The notes beneath the pieces were generated by a model. That model was not told the origin of the DNA. It saw only the letters and a list, made by a program, of their open reading frames with translations, and searched no databases. From assembly GCF_017916325.1 (NCBI RefSeq), contig NC_090165.1:186001-250000 (forward strand): a stretch of 64,000 nucleotides of DNA, given 5' to 3'. Numbering within the stretch: position 1 is the stretch's first letter; each line of letters opens with the position of its first letter. This document shows, piece by piece, positions 29,258 to 38,897 of this stretch. This DNA comes from Leishmania martiniquensis. Taxonomy: Eukaryota; Euglenozoa; Kinetoplastea; Trypanosomatida; Trypanosomatidae. The translations under genes and the position numbers were made by a program.

Positions 29258-31456
29258 CTACTTGATGAAGCAGTAGATGCCGTGGATATGCTTCTTCGAA
29301 GCGCGCTCTTCGCCAGTGGGGATTGAAGGGAGGGCTCGGTACCCACGGCGAAGAAGGCTAGGACAGAAAGCTGAGGTAAAGGACCGCTCTGTGCCGTTCG
29401 CCTCGAACGTCATCTGCATCACTGCTATCGTAGCCTGATTGCAATCTGTGAAAAAGACATGACTCCCATTCACACGCGCCGTACCTGCGCCGTGAATGGT
29501 GACACGCATCGACGTCAGCGGCGAGCAGTTGAGGAGGCGAGGGCCGCGAATAACGCTGAAGCTCAGCTCGGGAGACGTGGCTGTATCGATGTCGGTCTTT
29601 AGAATGTATCCGCAGCGACCATTATCAGAGAACCGTCCGCGTACCCAGGGAAGGCACCGCTCGCTGTTATCCACATCGATAAACTGGATGCCCAGGCTGG
29701 CCGCCTTACCCTCCACATCTGGCAGTTCCTTGCACACATCGGCAGAGTTCACAGTGCAGAACGCGAAATGCGTGAGCAAGTCCCTCCGCGTTAACTTCGT
29801 CGTGGCGAGGCTCGATGCGGGGATGCGCGCCGTGTCCCACGGCTTCAGTTCAGTTCCATTCGAATACTTGAAGAAGGTGATGCTAGAGAGGGACGCGGAC
29901 GCCGTAGTATCCTGTGGATCGATAGCGCCGCCTACTACCACCTTAATCTCATTCAAGTTCTCTCGGCGAACAGTGAACTCATCACCGACCTTGAGTCGCG
30001 CGAGGGTTTCCCGCAAATGCTGCTTGTTCTGGATAGGCGCCCCATTGATGTGAGTCAGCCAATCATCCTTAAGCACGCCGCTCTTGGCTGCGGGAGTGCC
30101 CTCCATCACATCTGTGACACGGACGCCAAGGCCATCCTTATTCATATCGGCTACCAGGAAACCAATGAAGGGCTTCAGGCGGCTTTGAGAGCTCATGACA
30201 AGCACCTTGTTGCGCAGTGCGCCGGGGCTGAACTTGGGGTCATTGATCATGGCACCCTCAAACATGAGACCCTCCGCCACAGCAGGCTCCAAAGTGTCGC
30301 TAATCATCTTCGCCACCTCGTCCTGAACGGGTATGGGCATCGGTATGCCAGGAGAAAGGCACAGTACGATCGGGTACGTGTTCATCGTAAAGCCGTTCTT
30401 CTTCACCCCTTCCAAGACGGTCTGCAGCTCACACGATCCCACCATGAGCTTGCCGTTATCCGCTTTACTAATGTTGAGAACTAAAGCGCGCGTTCCGTCC
30501 ACCGCGGCACGCTTCAGGTCCTCCTCCGTTTCGATGCGCGCGCACGAGACCATGTAATGCGTGAAAGACTGCGTCATGTCCTGCCACACGTCAGACGTCC
30601 GTGAAGGATCGATAGCATTGTTTGTCAACACGCTCCCATTGTAGCTGCTGAAGTTGTACTTGTGGATGCCGCCGCCAAAGCGGTACTTGAATTTCTCTAA
30701 CACCTGCCGATCCGTAACCACACTGCGCTGTGTGTCGCGCAGGAACTTGCCTAGTTGCTCTGATGTCATCGACTCTTTCCCCTCCGTGAACTTGCTAAAC
30801 ACCTCAGCCGCAGCGTCATTCGAAGACACCCAGCGGAACTGATACGCTAGAATGTCCTCAAAAGCAACAGATTTAGTTACCACATACCGGATGTACAGGG
30901 TATTGAGCACCTCCTGCCCGGCGGCCATCGGAATCTTCTTGCCGTATGACGGGTTGTTTGAATACCACGCCAGCAGAATTCGCGAGAAGCCGTCATCCAT
31001 GGCACGCTCCTCGACCTGCGACACAGATGCCTCTACCAACAATAGCCTGAGCTCCCGCGCTATCAACCTCAGAAGAGCGGTGATGATGTCCAGCTTGAGG
31101 CGGAACTTGGTGCGTGTAACCTCGGCACAAGAATTAGTGAACGTCAATGCAATCACTTGCTTCACCGCCGGCGAATCGGGCAGGCCACTAAAAAAGTGCT
31201 CCGCACCCTCCAGAATAGAACGCAGGAACCGCTCAGCGGAGACCTGTGTTGCTTTGTTCGCATCCAGCTCTGCTTTTTCGGTCCCCTCAACGTTCTCGGG
31301 AGAGCATGCCCATCCCTTGACTGCCTTGTCTTTCGAGATAATCCCCGTTGCTCCCCCATCGATATGCTTCTTGGTACTTTTGTAGTGATAATTAGAACCC
31401 TTCGACCCCGAGGTCTTGCTCTTTTCCGCTGCTGATTTGGAGTTAAGGCACCCCAT
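29258..31456 (-). CDS. PI-PLC-like pseudoenzyme with inserted PDZ domain and dual-acylation N-terminus
   Basis: The 732-residue protein has phosphoinositide phospholipase C architecture. An EF-hand-like helical region (about 75-275) precedes an X-box-like segment (about 296-421), then a PDZ-like domain (about 430-508, core GVRVTDVMEGTPAAKSGVL). A Y-box-like segment includes GRFSDNGRCGYILK (607-620), and a C2-like domain ends the protein. Compared with animal PLC-delta, all catalytic and calcium positions are lost: the SSHNTY motif reads SCARIE, LELD reads LVLN, the second histidine (YHG) is V, and the LEN glutamate is S. It should therefore not cleave PIP2. The N-terminus MGCLNS fits myristoylation at Gly2 and palmitoylation at Cys3, so it is likely a membrane-bound scaffold. 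It starts with an ATG at 31456. Family placement is confident; role is inferred. Confidence 0.85.
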   Translation of the reverse strand: MGCLNSKSAAEKSKTSGSKGSNYHYKSTKKHIDGGATGIISKDKAVKGWACSPENVEGTEKAELDANKATQVSAERFLRSILEGAEHFFSGLPDSPAVKQVIALTFTNSCAEVTRTKFRLKLDIITALLRLIARELRLLLVEASVSQVEERAMDDGFSRILLAWYSNNPSYGKKIPMAAGQEVLNTLYIRYVVTKSVAFEDILAYQFRWVSSNDAAAEVFSKFTEGKESMTSEQLGKFLRDTQRSVVTDRQVLEKFKYRFGGGIHKYNFSSYNGSVLTNNAIDPSRTSDVWQDMTQSFTHYMVSCARIETEEDLKRAAVDGTRALVLNISKADNGKLMVGSCELQTVLEGVKKNGFTMNTYPIVLCLSPGIPMPIPVQDEVAKMISDTLEPAVAEGLMFEGAMINDPKFSPGALRNKVLVMSSQSRLKPFIGFLVADMNKDGLGVRVTDVMEGTPAAKSGVLKDDWLTHINGAPIQNKQHLRETLARLKVGDEFTVRRENLNEIKVVVGGAIDPQDTTASASLSSITFFKYSNGTELKPWDTARIPASSLATTKLTRRDLLTHFAFCTVNSADVCKELPDVEGKAASLGIQFIDVDNSERCLPWVRGRFSDNGRCGYILKTDIDTATSPELSFSVIRGPRLLNCSPLTSMRVTIHGAGTARVNGSHVFFTDCNQATIAVMQMTFEANGTERSFTSAFCPSLLRRGYRALPSIPTGEERASKKHIHGIYCFIK

Positions 31457-32132
31457 GTTGGCTCACGAGCGACCCCCACGGATAAGCTGATACACTCGTT
31501 TTTTCGTGCCTTGTAACGACCGCGTGTGCTTTCGAGTGCACTTCACGATTCAATTATGCATGCGTTTCTTTTTCTTCCTCCCTTTCTATCGTTGGACTGA
31601 ATGCAACGATTCCGTGAGCACAACCCCACTTCGTGAAAACAAAGCGTCGCCGCCCACGTGGATCCTCAAGCCTTTTGTCCTCTCCGGTGACTCTCCCATA
31701 CACCCTGTACGTTCTTGTGTGTTCCCTTTTTTGCCATTGGTGTAGAATGAGAAGGCTCAACGCAACAAAGAAGTGCCAATTTAGTTTCGCGTTGTACAAG
31801 GAAAAGGTGTCCAGAAAGTTAGGCATAACTGGTAGCAGTGAAGCGCACCTTGCGCGCAAGCACAGAGCGCATTGTTGGCCCAACAGCTTGAAGGGTGTTC
31901 GGATGGCAAAGAGGTGCTGTGCCAAGGCGCCTCGGGACCATCAATTGCACAAAGAAGCTGGCCACTAGAGTAGAAAAGCAGCGGCACTAACCAAAGTCCA
32001 CCTGCAACTGCGTCTTCGATCGCCTAAGATCACCTGCAGCTCTCACCAGCATCCTTTTTGTCGTTTTAAATGTCAAATGAGCACGAAAAGTATTCTCGAA
32101 TCCCTTCCAGAAAAAAAAAACACCGGATCACC
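31457..32132. other. Intergenic region, no gene seen
   Basis: Spacer between the PLC-like gene and the first S30 copy. It holds PLC 5' processing signals and the S30 copy 1 3' UTR, including a 10-base A run just past its stop (T-run on the coding strand). Confidence 0.6.
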
Positions 32133-32333
32133 TTAGCCGGCCTTACCCGGGGGCTGCTTGTTCATGTGCACCTTCTCGCCAGGCTTCACGGTCTTCGCCA
32201 AGAAGCGCTTCGTGTACTTCAGCCGCTTCAGCGCGCGGCCACGGGGCTGCTTCGGCTTCTCCTGCTTGGCAACCTTGGGGGTCTGGTTCTTGACCTTGCC
32301 CGCGCGGGCAAGGGAGCCGTGGATCTTACCCAT
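32133..32333 (-). CDS. RPS30: 40S ribosomal protein S30 (eS30), copy 1 of 3
   Basis: The 66-residue basic protein starts [20 protein letters not shown] and matches mature eukaryotic S30 ([18 protein letters not shown]). Human S30 is made as a fusion behind a ubiquitin-like domain (FUBI/FAU); here the gene encodes only the ribosomal part, as is usual in kinetoplastids. Copy 1 is the promoter-distal copy in the transcription direction. It differs from copies 2 and 3 only in the last two codons (GGC TAA instead of GGT TAG). The 5' UTR appears to be only about 15 nt, after GAAAAG. Confidence 0.97.
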   Translation of the reverse strand: MGKIHGSLARAGKVKNQTPKVAKQEKPKQPRGRALKRLKYTKRFLAKTVKPGEKVHMNKQPPGKAG

Positions 32334-32910
32334 GGTGATGAGATTCTTTTCGAAAGTGCTTGTGAAGCGCATGCAGTTGTGTATGAAGAGGGAGTGCAGA
32401 CGTAGAGAGCGAAGCAAAGGGAGCAGATAATGCAGTGAGGCATACCCTGCTGCACTCGCAACAGAGCCATAGAGTCACCCTCAGGGCACGTCGGCCGCTG
32501 CATCGACGCCTGGAGCACAAGTCACAGCTCGAGAAGGCGTGCACACCCATGTAGGGAAAAAGGGGCGTCGCTCACCCATGTGAAGGTTCACTGCATTTCA
32601 TGGCTTATGTTTGTCATGGAAAAACAAAGAGTAGCACACAAAACTACGAGAAGCGTTCGGGGCAAAATATCTAAGGGTAGAAGCAGATAGGAAATCCATC
32701 CCTTATAAGAGATGGCCGGAGCAGGTTCCACGCAGCTGCGGCTCAACCTCCACTCTCGTTGTACATCTCGCAGAGGCACAAAGCTCATGCCTAGTCCAGT
32801 GTTCTCATACAGTTCTCAAGTATCGAAAATAGGGAGAAATGGAGGAACATAGAAGCATTCAAAAGAAGTCCATCGCCGAAAACAAACGCAAACTGCGGGG
32901 TCGGAGTGCT
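32334..32910. other. S30 intergenic spacer 1-2
   Basis: Spacer between S30 copies 1 and 2. It shares no obvious similarity with the spacer between copies 2 and 3. No gene seen. Confidence 0.65.
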
Positions 32911-33111
32911 CTAACCGGCCTTACCCGGGGGCTGCTTGTTCATGTGCACCTTCTCGCCAGGCTTCACGGTCTTCGCCAAGAAGCGCTTCGTGTACTTCAG
33001 CCGCTTCAGCGCGCGGCCACGGGGCTGCTTCGGCTTCTCCTGCTTGGCAACCTTGGGGGTCTGGTTCTTGACCTTGCCCGCGCGGGCAAGGGAGCCGTGG
33101 ATCTTACCCAT
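32911..33111 (-). CDS. RPS30: 40S ribosomal protein S30 (eS30), copy 2 of 3
   Basis: Encodes the same 66-residue protein as copies 1 and 3, with identical synonymous codons by eye except the last two codons of copy 1. Identity with copy 3 begins at CTCATTCTCATCACC before the ATG and ends at the TAG stop. Flanks on both sides are unrelated. The predicted acceptor is CGCAG or TCAAG within 30 nt of the ATG. Confidence 0.97.
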   Translation of the reverse strand: MGKIHGSLARAGKVKNQTPKVAKQEKPKQPRGRALKRLKYTKRFLAKTVKPGEKVHMNKQPPGKAG

Positions 33112-33570
33112 GGTGATGAGAATGAGACGCTTGACTGCGGTAAGTACTATGAGGAAGTAAGTGAAGGAGCGTATTGCGACGAACCTATCCAGCAATCATA
33201 GCATGGGGGGTCAGCAGAGAACGCGTTTCCGCAGAAAGAAAGTAGGTGTGCGAAAAGGGGGAGATGGTAAGAAAGATAGCCATTGTGCATGCCTGCCTAG
33301 TCTGCAAAACACGCGCACCTTGTGCAAAAAAAGAGCTCACCAACTCAATCAGTGTTGATTATGGAGCCCTTTGTAGTGCCAATACTGAGCTCAGCAGATT
33401 CCCCAGTGCGAGCACGGAATCGAGAGCCAATCAAAGCGACGCTTTTGCGCACCTCACCAGGGAGTGCATCGACCTGTTTGTTTGCGTTACAGCGCTGCTA
33501 AGTAATAAAAGAGATGAAATGAGATGCAGGGGAAAATAGCGTCCTCATCCTCTGGAGGGCGACATAGGCT
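33112..33570. other. S30 intergenic spacer 2-3
   Basis: Spacer between S30 copies 2 and 3. No gene or shared repeat seen. Confidence 0.65.
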
Positions 33571-33771
33571 CTAACCGGCCTTACCCGGGGGCTGCTTGTT
33601 CATGTGCACCTTCTCGCCAGGCTTCACGGTCTTCGCCAAGAAGCGCTTCGTGTACTTCAGCCGCTTCAGCGCGCGGCCACGGGGCTGCTTCGGCTTCTCC
33701 TGCTTGGCAACCTTGGGGGTCTGGTTCTTGACCTTGCCCGCGCGGGCAAGGGAGCCGTGGATCTTACCCAT
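33571..33771 (-). CDS. RPS30: 40S ribosomal protein S30 (eS30), copy 3 of 3
   Basis: The first S30 copy to be transcribed. Its 66-residue product is identical to the other two. The AG acceptor in CAACAG sits about 15 nt upstream of the ATG, leaving a minimal 5' UTR. Three copies in a row probably raise mRNA output, since these organisms lack gene-specific promoters. Confidence 0.97.
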   Translation of the reverse strand: MGKIHGSLARAGKVKNQTPKVAKQEKPKQPRGRALKRLKYTKRFLAKTVKPGEKVHMNKQPPGKAG

Positions 33772-34084
33772 GGTGATGAGAATGAGCTGTTGAATGTATT
33801 GGAGAAAAAAGTTTGATGGAAAAGCAGAGGGATAGTAGACGCGAAAGATGGCAAGAGTAAGCTCAGCTTCATTGGCAGATATGCGGCCCTTAAGCGTGGA
33901 CTACATTAACACCGCTAATTCGACTCTACGGCTATGCGAGAAGGCTGTAGAGCTTCTTCAGCTCTTAGACCTGACTGTTATCCCATAGTTTTGAAAAGAT
34001 GGCATCGCTATGTAAGCTGAAAAGGAGAAGCACTCTTATGCTTCCAAAGGCGACTGCGGAAACCCAGATTCGAAAAAGCATGCT
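33772..34084. other. Intergenic region, no gene seen
   Basis: Short spacer between S30 copy 3 and the NudC-like gene. Confidence 0.6.
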
Positions 34085-34570
34085 TCAGTCATTCAAAAAC
34101 GTGAGATCCTTTCGCTTTTGGTGCTGTTCGTGCATCATTTTGGCTACTGTCGCCTGAGCGCCACCGTCCAGGTCTGAAAACCGAATCGATGGTGGCTTCA
34201 ATGTCTTCAGATCGATTTGGCGCTCGCTAGCTACAACGTGCGGCCACCACTCCTCGTATTGTATGTTGGTTTTTATCAGAACTACGACGAGCTCCTTCCC
34301 GTCCTGAATGCACCATGTGCTGTCATCGACGTTAATAGGCCTGTACAACTCACCCGCCAATATGGTACCTTTACCAGGAACCTCGATGTGCAGGTGCCTT
34401 ACCTTGACATCGACACGCAGGCTCTTAGCCCTAGTTCCTGGTGCCAGTGGGACAGTGACTATCACTTCTTTTTCGCTTTGCCCAAATGTGTACAGCGCGT
34501 AGTCGCCGCCGCATTGCTCGTTGCACGGAATCAGGTTGGTTAACCCTTCCTGAGAAGCCACAAGGGACAT
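34085..34570 (-). CDS. NudC-like CS-domain protein
   Basis: The 161-residue protein has a CS (p23/Hsp20-like) beta-sandwich at about 22-115: an aromatic start YALYTFGQSEKEVIVTVPL, then VKVRHLHIEV, GELYRPINVDDSTWCI and a YEEWWPHVV end. A NudC-type C-terminal tail follows, with SIRFSDLDGGAQATVAKMM and basic residues. NudC proteins are Hsp90-linked co-chaperones that stabilise dynein-pathway and WD-repeat clients. It is much shorter than animal NudC (about 330 residues) because the N-terminal coiled coil is absent, so it is closest to NUDCD2-type or trimmed NudC forms. It starts with an ATG at 34570. Confidence 0.85.
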   Translation of the reverse strand: MSLVASQEGLTNLIPCNEQCGGDYALYTFGQSEKEVIVTVPLAPGTRAKSLRVDVKVRHLHIEVPGKGTILAGELYRPINVDDSTWCIQDGKELVVVLIKTNIQYEEWWPHVVASERQIDLKTLKPPSIRFSDLDGGAQATVAKMMHEQHQKRKDLTFLND

Positions 34571-34974
34571 GATGCTGAGAAGAGCAATGCTGCGTAAAAT
34601 AAAAGAGTAGTATGAGCCCTAAGTGTGGTGGCCCCGTGCAGCACATATACAGGAGAGTGCAAAAAGAGGGGCTTCAGCGTTAGCGAGTCTGTTACCTTCA
34701 CTTTCGCGAACGGGCTTTTAAACAGCCTCTGCGGCGTCGTAGAAGAGCAGTTAGCCCATGATATGGTGTCTCTGGGCAAATCTTTCAAGCAGCGCCCCAC
34801 GCCGTTGTAGATGAGCAACATCACCAGACGCGCACATAGCTCAGCAGTACACTAAGGGAATGTGGGCAGGTGAGCGTACAGCAGCCTCCTTGCAGTTGCA
34901 GAACGCGATGCTCGCACTGTCAGCCGGCAGCCTCTTTCTCATTTCTGTGTGACCAAGAGGAAACTTTACTCCCG
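34571..34974. other. Intergenic region, no gene seen
   Basis: Spacer between the FAH-fold gene and the NudC-like gene. Nothing distinct. Confidence 0.55.
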
Positions 34975-35772
34975 TCAGGGAAGAACCGAATACGTCAGTC
35001 GACCAAAGCGGCCCCATTCGAAAGCGTAGGTGCCTGCCTGAATGGGTGTGCGCGGACATACGCCACCACAAAAAACAAAGAGGCTCTTTTTCTTATCTAC
35101 TTTGATCGCCTTTGCATAGGCAGCGGCGGTGACGACAGCATTAAATGGATTTTCCATGCAAAGTCTCGGCGAGCCTGTCTGAATCGGCTCTTCATTGTGC
35201 GTCAAGACAAATCGGGTAGTCATCCAAGTGTCTCCTTTGATAATGTCCAGCGGGATGCTACACCCTTTCGTTACACTGACGCACCCGTCAAGATCGCATG
35301 CCATTGCAGTCAGAGTTGGTGCGTAGAACGGAAACCGTGATCCAGACACCCCAAGACTCGGAGAGAGAGTAATAGTATTGAGTGAAGCTGCACCTACCGT
35401 CTTGCAGTCTTCAATATTTTCGACCTCAAGACATATTGCAGGTTCGATGTACTGAAGCCGATCTTGTTTGACCGATACACTTTTTCGTTGAAAAAGATTT
35501 GAGAAAATAGGAAAACATACAGGCTGTGTACCGCGCAAGGTACGGATAGCCTCGTATTCGGGTGGTAGAACCTTGAAGCCTATGAGCGGATACGCATTTT
35601 CCTCCATGGCAGTACAAAGAGACGCGTGAAACTCAACCACATCCTCATGTGTGCTCGACTTTGGAAATATCTCGTGGAGCGAGGGGAGCTCTTTGTCTAC
35701 CTGTCGCAAATACTCGACATAGTCAGCAAGAGGCGCTCTCGTGGCCGAGAGAAGCCTAAGTGATTGAAGCAT
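34975..35772 (-). CDS. FAH/MhpD-fold protein (2-keto-pentenoate hydratase / oxalocrotonate decarboxylase-like)
   Basis: The 265-residue protein resembles the MhpD branch of the fumarylacetoacetate hydrolase superfamily. It shows YPLIGFKVLPPEYEAIRT near the N-terminus, an EPAI motif near residue 110, EPIQTGSPRLCMENPFNAVV in the usual EVVQTG...HPLNAV place, and a C-terminal turn QAGTYAFEWGRFGRL like GDTVTARFGDLGSV. The family metal site normally has EPEI with two glutamates; here the second is Ala, and I do not see the third acidic ligand clearly, so catalysis is doubtful. The N-terminus MLQSLRLLSATRAPL suggests mitochondrial import. It starts with an ATG at 35772. Substrate unknown. Confidence 0.72.
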   Translation of the reverse strand: MLQSLRLLSATRAPLADYVEYLRQVDKELPSLHEIFPKSSTHEDVVEFHASLCTAMEENAYPLIGFKVLPPEYEAIRTLRGTQPVCFPIFSNLFQRKSVSVKQDRLQYIEPAICLEVENIEDCKTVGAASLNTITLSPSLGVSGSRFPFYAPTLTAMACDLDGCVSVTKGCSIPLDIIKGDTWMTTRFVLTHNEEPIQTGSPRLCMENPFNAVVTAAAYAKAIKVDKKKSLFVFCGGVCPRTPIQAGTYAFEWGRFGRLTYSVLP

Positions 35773-36247
35773 TATGCACTAAAACCATATTCGCAAAAAG
35801 GGTCCGAGAAAGATGCAAAGAAAGATATGTGAGACAGTGTCGTTTTTGAGCACACAGCGATAGAGCATCGTCTCACTCCTATCGTTAGTGGCCCGCAGGA
35901 CAGCTGGCTAGGGTGGATAAACCCTGCTAAAATCCGCAGTCCTAGTCGCACAAAACGCCCGAGAAACGATAGCCTTTACCTGAGTTATTCGTTCATGAAT
36001 GGGGGAAGGCAGTGGAGGCAAGTAGATCTGCCTCCGCTTTGAAGAGTGGGCTTGGATTAACTGTCTTTGCGGCATTTCGCTTTTTTCTACGGGCTGATCC
36101 ATGGACTTCTTGGAACTCAATAACAGCAACGAAAAAAAATAGCGCCGGAGAAGCTTTCCCTAGCAGGCAAAGTAAGAAAAGGAGAGGCTTTCTTCGGAGT
36201 TGATATCGACTCTTTGTGTGGAGAAACGCGCGCTTGAGGGAGCTTGT
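35773..36247. other. Intergenic region, no gene seen
   Basis: Spacer on the minus-strand unit. No gene recognised. Confidence 0.55.
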
Positions 36248-36769
36248 TTATTGATCGGCAGTCCCGTGTAAAAACTGCTCGAAAATAAAGTCGAACTCAG
36301 TGTTCTTAGAATCTACCACACTGCGGCGAGTGGTACTAGACTTTGCTTCCGAGTGAGCTCGATCCGAGGGGCTTGAGAAGTTGTACTGTTGTGCCAGAAT
36401 AGCTTCCTCCCGTGATATAGTCTCCGAGAAATCTCCACCGGTGTAGCGATATGCAGGCCGTAGTCCCTCATGCAGAGGCCATCTCCGTTGTTCAGCGGAG
36501 GCCTGGTGAGCAAGTATTTCTGGTTGGCTCTCGGTATCGCCAGCGGTCTTGTGTGAAGGATTTTTATTGGATTCTGATAGAGAAAGTGCTTCTGAGTGAT
36601 ACGAGGAAGTTCTCTGTATTGAAAATACTTCAATATGGTGCGTGTACACCTCCTGAGTATTATTATCTAGCAACGATGCATCCTGGTGAACATTATTCCC
36701 CATGCCTCTTGAAGCGCTTCTGCATCTTTCTCGCTTTTTATCTTTAAATAGGTCACGGAAGTAATTCAT
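36248..36769 (-). CDS. Hypothetical hydrophilic protein
   Basis: The 173-residue product from ATG 36769 begins MNYFRDLFKDKKRERCRSAS and is rich in Ser, Glu, His and Asn, so it is probably mostly disordered. No domain, signal peptide or membrane segment is visible. The acidic/aromatic end (EFDFIFEQFLHG) might be a docking peptide. I do not recognise it. The frame extends upstream only to a TTG, so the ATG is taken. That it is a real gene is supported by its length in a compact part of the unit and its non-repetitive composition. Confidence 0.55.
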   Translation of the reverse strand: MNYFRDLFKDKKRERCRSASRGMGNNVHQDASLLDNNTQEVYTHHIEVFSIQRTSSYHSEALSLSESNKNPSHKTAGDTESQPEILAHQASAEQRRWPLHEGLRPAYRYTGGDFSETISREEAILAQQYNFSSPSDRAHSEAKSSTTRRSVVDSKNTEFDFIFEQFLHGTADQ

Positions 36770-37256
36770 GGCTGACACTCTTGGCACCAGCAATAAGACT
36801 TTCACGCAAACGGAAAGCCCAGATCTCACACAAATCAAGCTTCTCCGTGAGCGTCGCCCACTTTTGATCGAGCCTCTTATTTACTTTTTCTTTTGTTTTC
36901 GATCGACTACTCAAAAAGAGAACACTGTCGCTGATCAAAGCATCGTTCTCCGGAGCGCAATGTTTATGTACTCTGTAGGCCACGCGCCACAGGCGCCAAA
37001 GCAGTAGGGCAAAGCGGCGCGAAAAAAGGTACTACCTAGGAAAGAAGATAATGGGGAAATTTCGGGAGATCAAGAAGACGTGCGCACGAGAGCATACTTT
37101 GAGATTCGAACATAACGTCCTCGGTGCTTTGACGGCTTCACCGTGACAAAGGACCTCGGCCCTCCCAAGCATGCGTGTTCACTAAGGAGCAATCTGTGAC
37201 ATGAGAATAGCGATGTCACATCAAGCAGTCAATCGTTAGCTTTCTATGCAATGGTA
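36770..37256. other. Intergenic region, no gene seen
   Basis: Spacer between CDC16 and the hypothetical gene. Confidence 0.55.
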
Positions 37257-38897
37257 TCACTGAGGCTGAAAATCTAAGCTGCGACCAACACTGGGTGGCG
37301 GAGAGGCAGCTGCGCTGTCACCAGCGGTCGACTCGGAGCGAAGTCTCCGCGAAACTGTCGAAAAAGAGACTTCTCCGGGTGAGAAAGATGGATAGCACCT
37401 TTCAGAATCCCATGAGAGCCTCCCGCGAGTTCCGAAGTCGAGATCAAGTGCTCTCCTTAGTAGGTCTCGGCAAAATGAGTCTGGCTTGATACTCTCAGCT
37501 GTGTGATAGCAGCCGATAGCAGCCTTGATATTCCCGGAGAGATGATACGTGAAGCCAAGAGCGCAGTGGCCGTGGCTGGCGTTCGGTCGGCTTCTCACGT
37601 ATTGATTGTAGTAGTCAATAGCGGCTTCGTAGCGGCGCAGCTTGCGGTACATGGTGGCCAGATTGAAGAGAATGCAATCGCTATGTTCAGATGGATTCTC
37701 GCGATTGGGAAGACTGTCGTACGCCTTTTGAAACAGCTCAAGTGCTTCCTTAGGACTGCCCTCCATGACTGCCAGAGCGCCTAGCTCGTTTAGCACAAGG
37801 GGATCGAGAGGATTCTTCCGCAGTGACTCCTCGAAAAAGCACCGCGCAACGGAGCGCTGGTTAACCCTGCTGTACTGCATACCGACGTATGTAGAGCACG
37901 TGTCGAGTCCGGGAAAAAAGTTCATAGCACGCCGATAGACATTCAGGGCTTGCTCGCCTTCCTCCAGCTTTGCGTAGCAATGACCGTATGCAATCCACGC
38001 TTCGGCAAAGTAGCAGTCTAGTTCGGTTGCACGGCTAAAATACCGTCCTGCTCGCTCGTAGTTCGAGAGTGAGTAGTAGAAGCACCCGATTGCGTATACC
38101 GCGAGCTCTGTGTAGCACTTATTTTTGGAGAGAAAGTGCGCTTTTTCGAAAAGCAATGGTGTTGCCTTTGAGTCGACGAGGATACACAGATGCAGACATA
38201 GCGTCTGGCGATGATACGGTTCCGCCTCCAAAATTTCTGTTGTCAGAGAGAGTGCCTGGCGCAAATTGTTGTTCTCGTATTCTTTTTTCGCTCCGGCTAG
38301 CAGCACGAGCGTCCGAGGCACACCGATGATACCGGGTGTGAGATAATCAGAGCCGATACGTGCTTTCAGAGAGCTTCGATAGACTTCGATCTCAGCTGGT
38401 ATGCAAAGTGAATCTATAAGCTTTAACATTTCCCACCGATCCAGAAGATGGCGCTCTGTCAGTGCATTGAATGCTTCACCGCAAAGTGGATCAGCCTCAA
38501 GAGCCATTTTGTAAAAACGCACCGCTTTTGCAGGGTCGCCAGAGAGCTCAGCTGCTTTGGCAACAAAGCACATCGCTACCACCTTCGACGCATCGGCGTT
38601 AATAAGAGTCATTGCGTACTGAACGCAGGTCTTGAGATCCCCCAGTTCGAACGCAGCCTTCACAGCCAGCAAAAAAACCTCGCTGTTTTGATCGCACGCA
38701 AAAGTCACTTGCTTCGCTAGCTTCAATACGCTGTCGAATTCGTGTAGCTCGTAAAGGCATCGAATTTTCAAGGTGCGGTTTTCATCGTTGTACGGCTGCA
38801 GCTCGCAGAGCATTTCCACCAAGTGAAGTGCACTAATGGGTAGCCCGCTCGAAACCAGCCGCAGCGCGTTTTCCCTCAAAACACAAATTGTGTTCAT
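37257..38897 (-). CDS. CDC16: Anaphase-promoting complex subunit CDC16/APC6 (TPR protein)
   Basis: The 546-residue protein is built of tetratricopeptide repeats. The central block matches CDC16 closely: AVYAIGCFYYSLSNYERAGR, then AEAWIAYGHCYAKLEEGEQA, YVGMQYSRVNQRSVA, PLDPLVLNELGALAVMEGSP and GHCALGFTYHLSGNIKAAIG. CDC16 is a structural arm of the APC/C ubiquitin ligase that drives exit from mitosis. The last 60 residues are Ser-rich. The first in-frame ATG is 38897; the upstream frame reaches a TAG without an ATG, and a pyrimidine tract with AG acceptors lies in that part. It is the first gene of the leftward unit, next to the strand-switch region. Confidence 0.88.
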   Translation of the reverse strand: MNTICVLRENALRLVSSGLPISALHLVEMLCELQPYNDENRTLKIRCLYELHEFDSVLKLAKQVTFACDQNSEVFLLAVKAAFELGDLKTCVQYAMTLINADASKVVAMCFVAKAAELSGDPAKAVRFYKMALEADPLCGEAFNALTERHLLDRWEMLKLIDSLCIPAEIEVYRSSLKARIGSDYLTPGIIGVPRTLVLLAGAKKEYENNNLRQALSLTTEILEAEPYHRQTLCLHLCILVDSKATPLLFEKAHFLSKNKCYTELAVYAIGCFYYSLSNYERAGRYFSRATELDCYFAEAWIAYGHCYAKLEEGEQALNVYRRAMNFFPGLDTCSTYVGMQYSRVNQRSVARCFFEESLRKNPLDPLVLNELGALAVMEGSPKEALELFQKAYDSLPNRENPSEHSDCILFNLATMYRKLRRYEAAIDYYNQYVRSRPNASHGHCALGFTYHLSGNIKAAIGCYHTAESIKPDSFCRDLLRRALDLDFGTRGRLSWDSERCYPSFSPGEVSFSTVSRRLRSESTAGDSAAASPPPSVGRSLDFQPQ

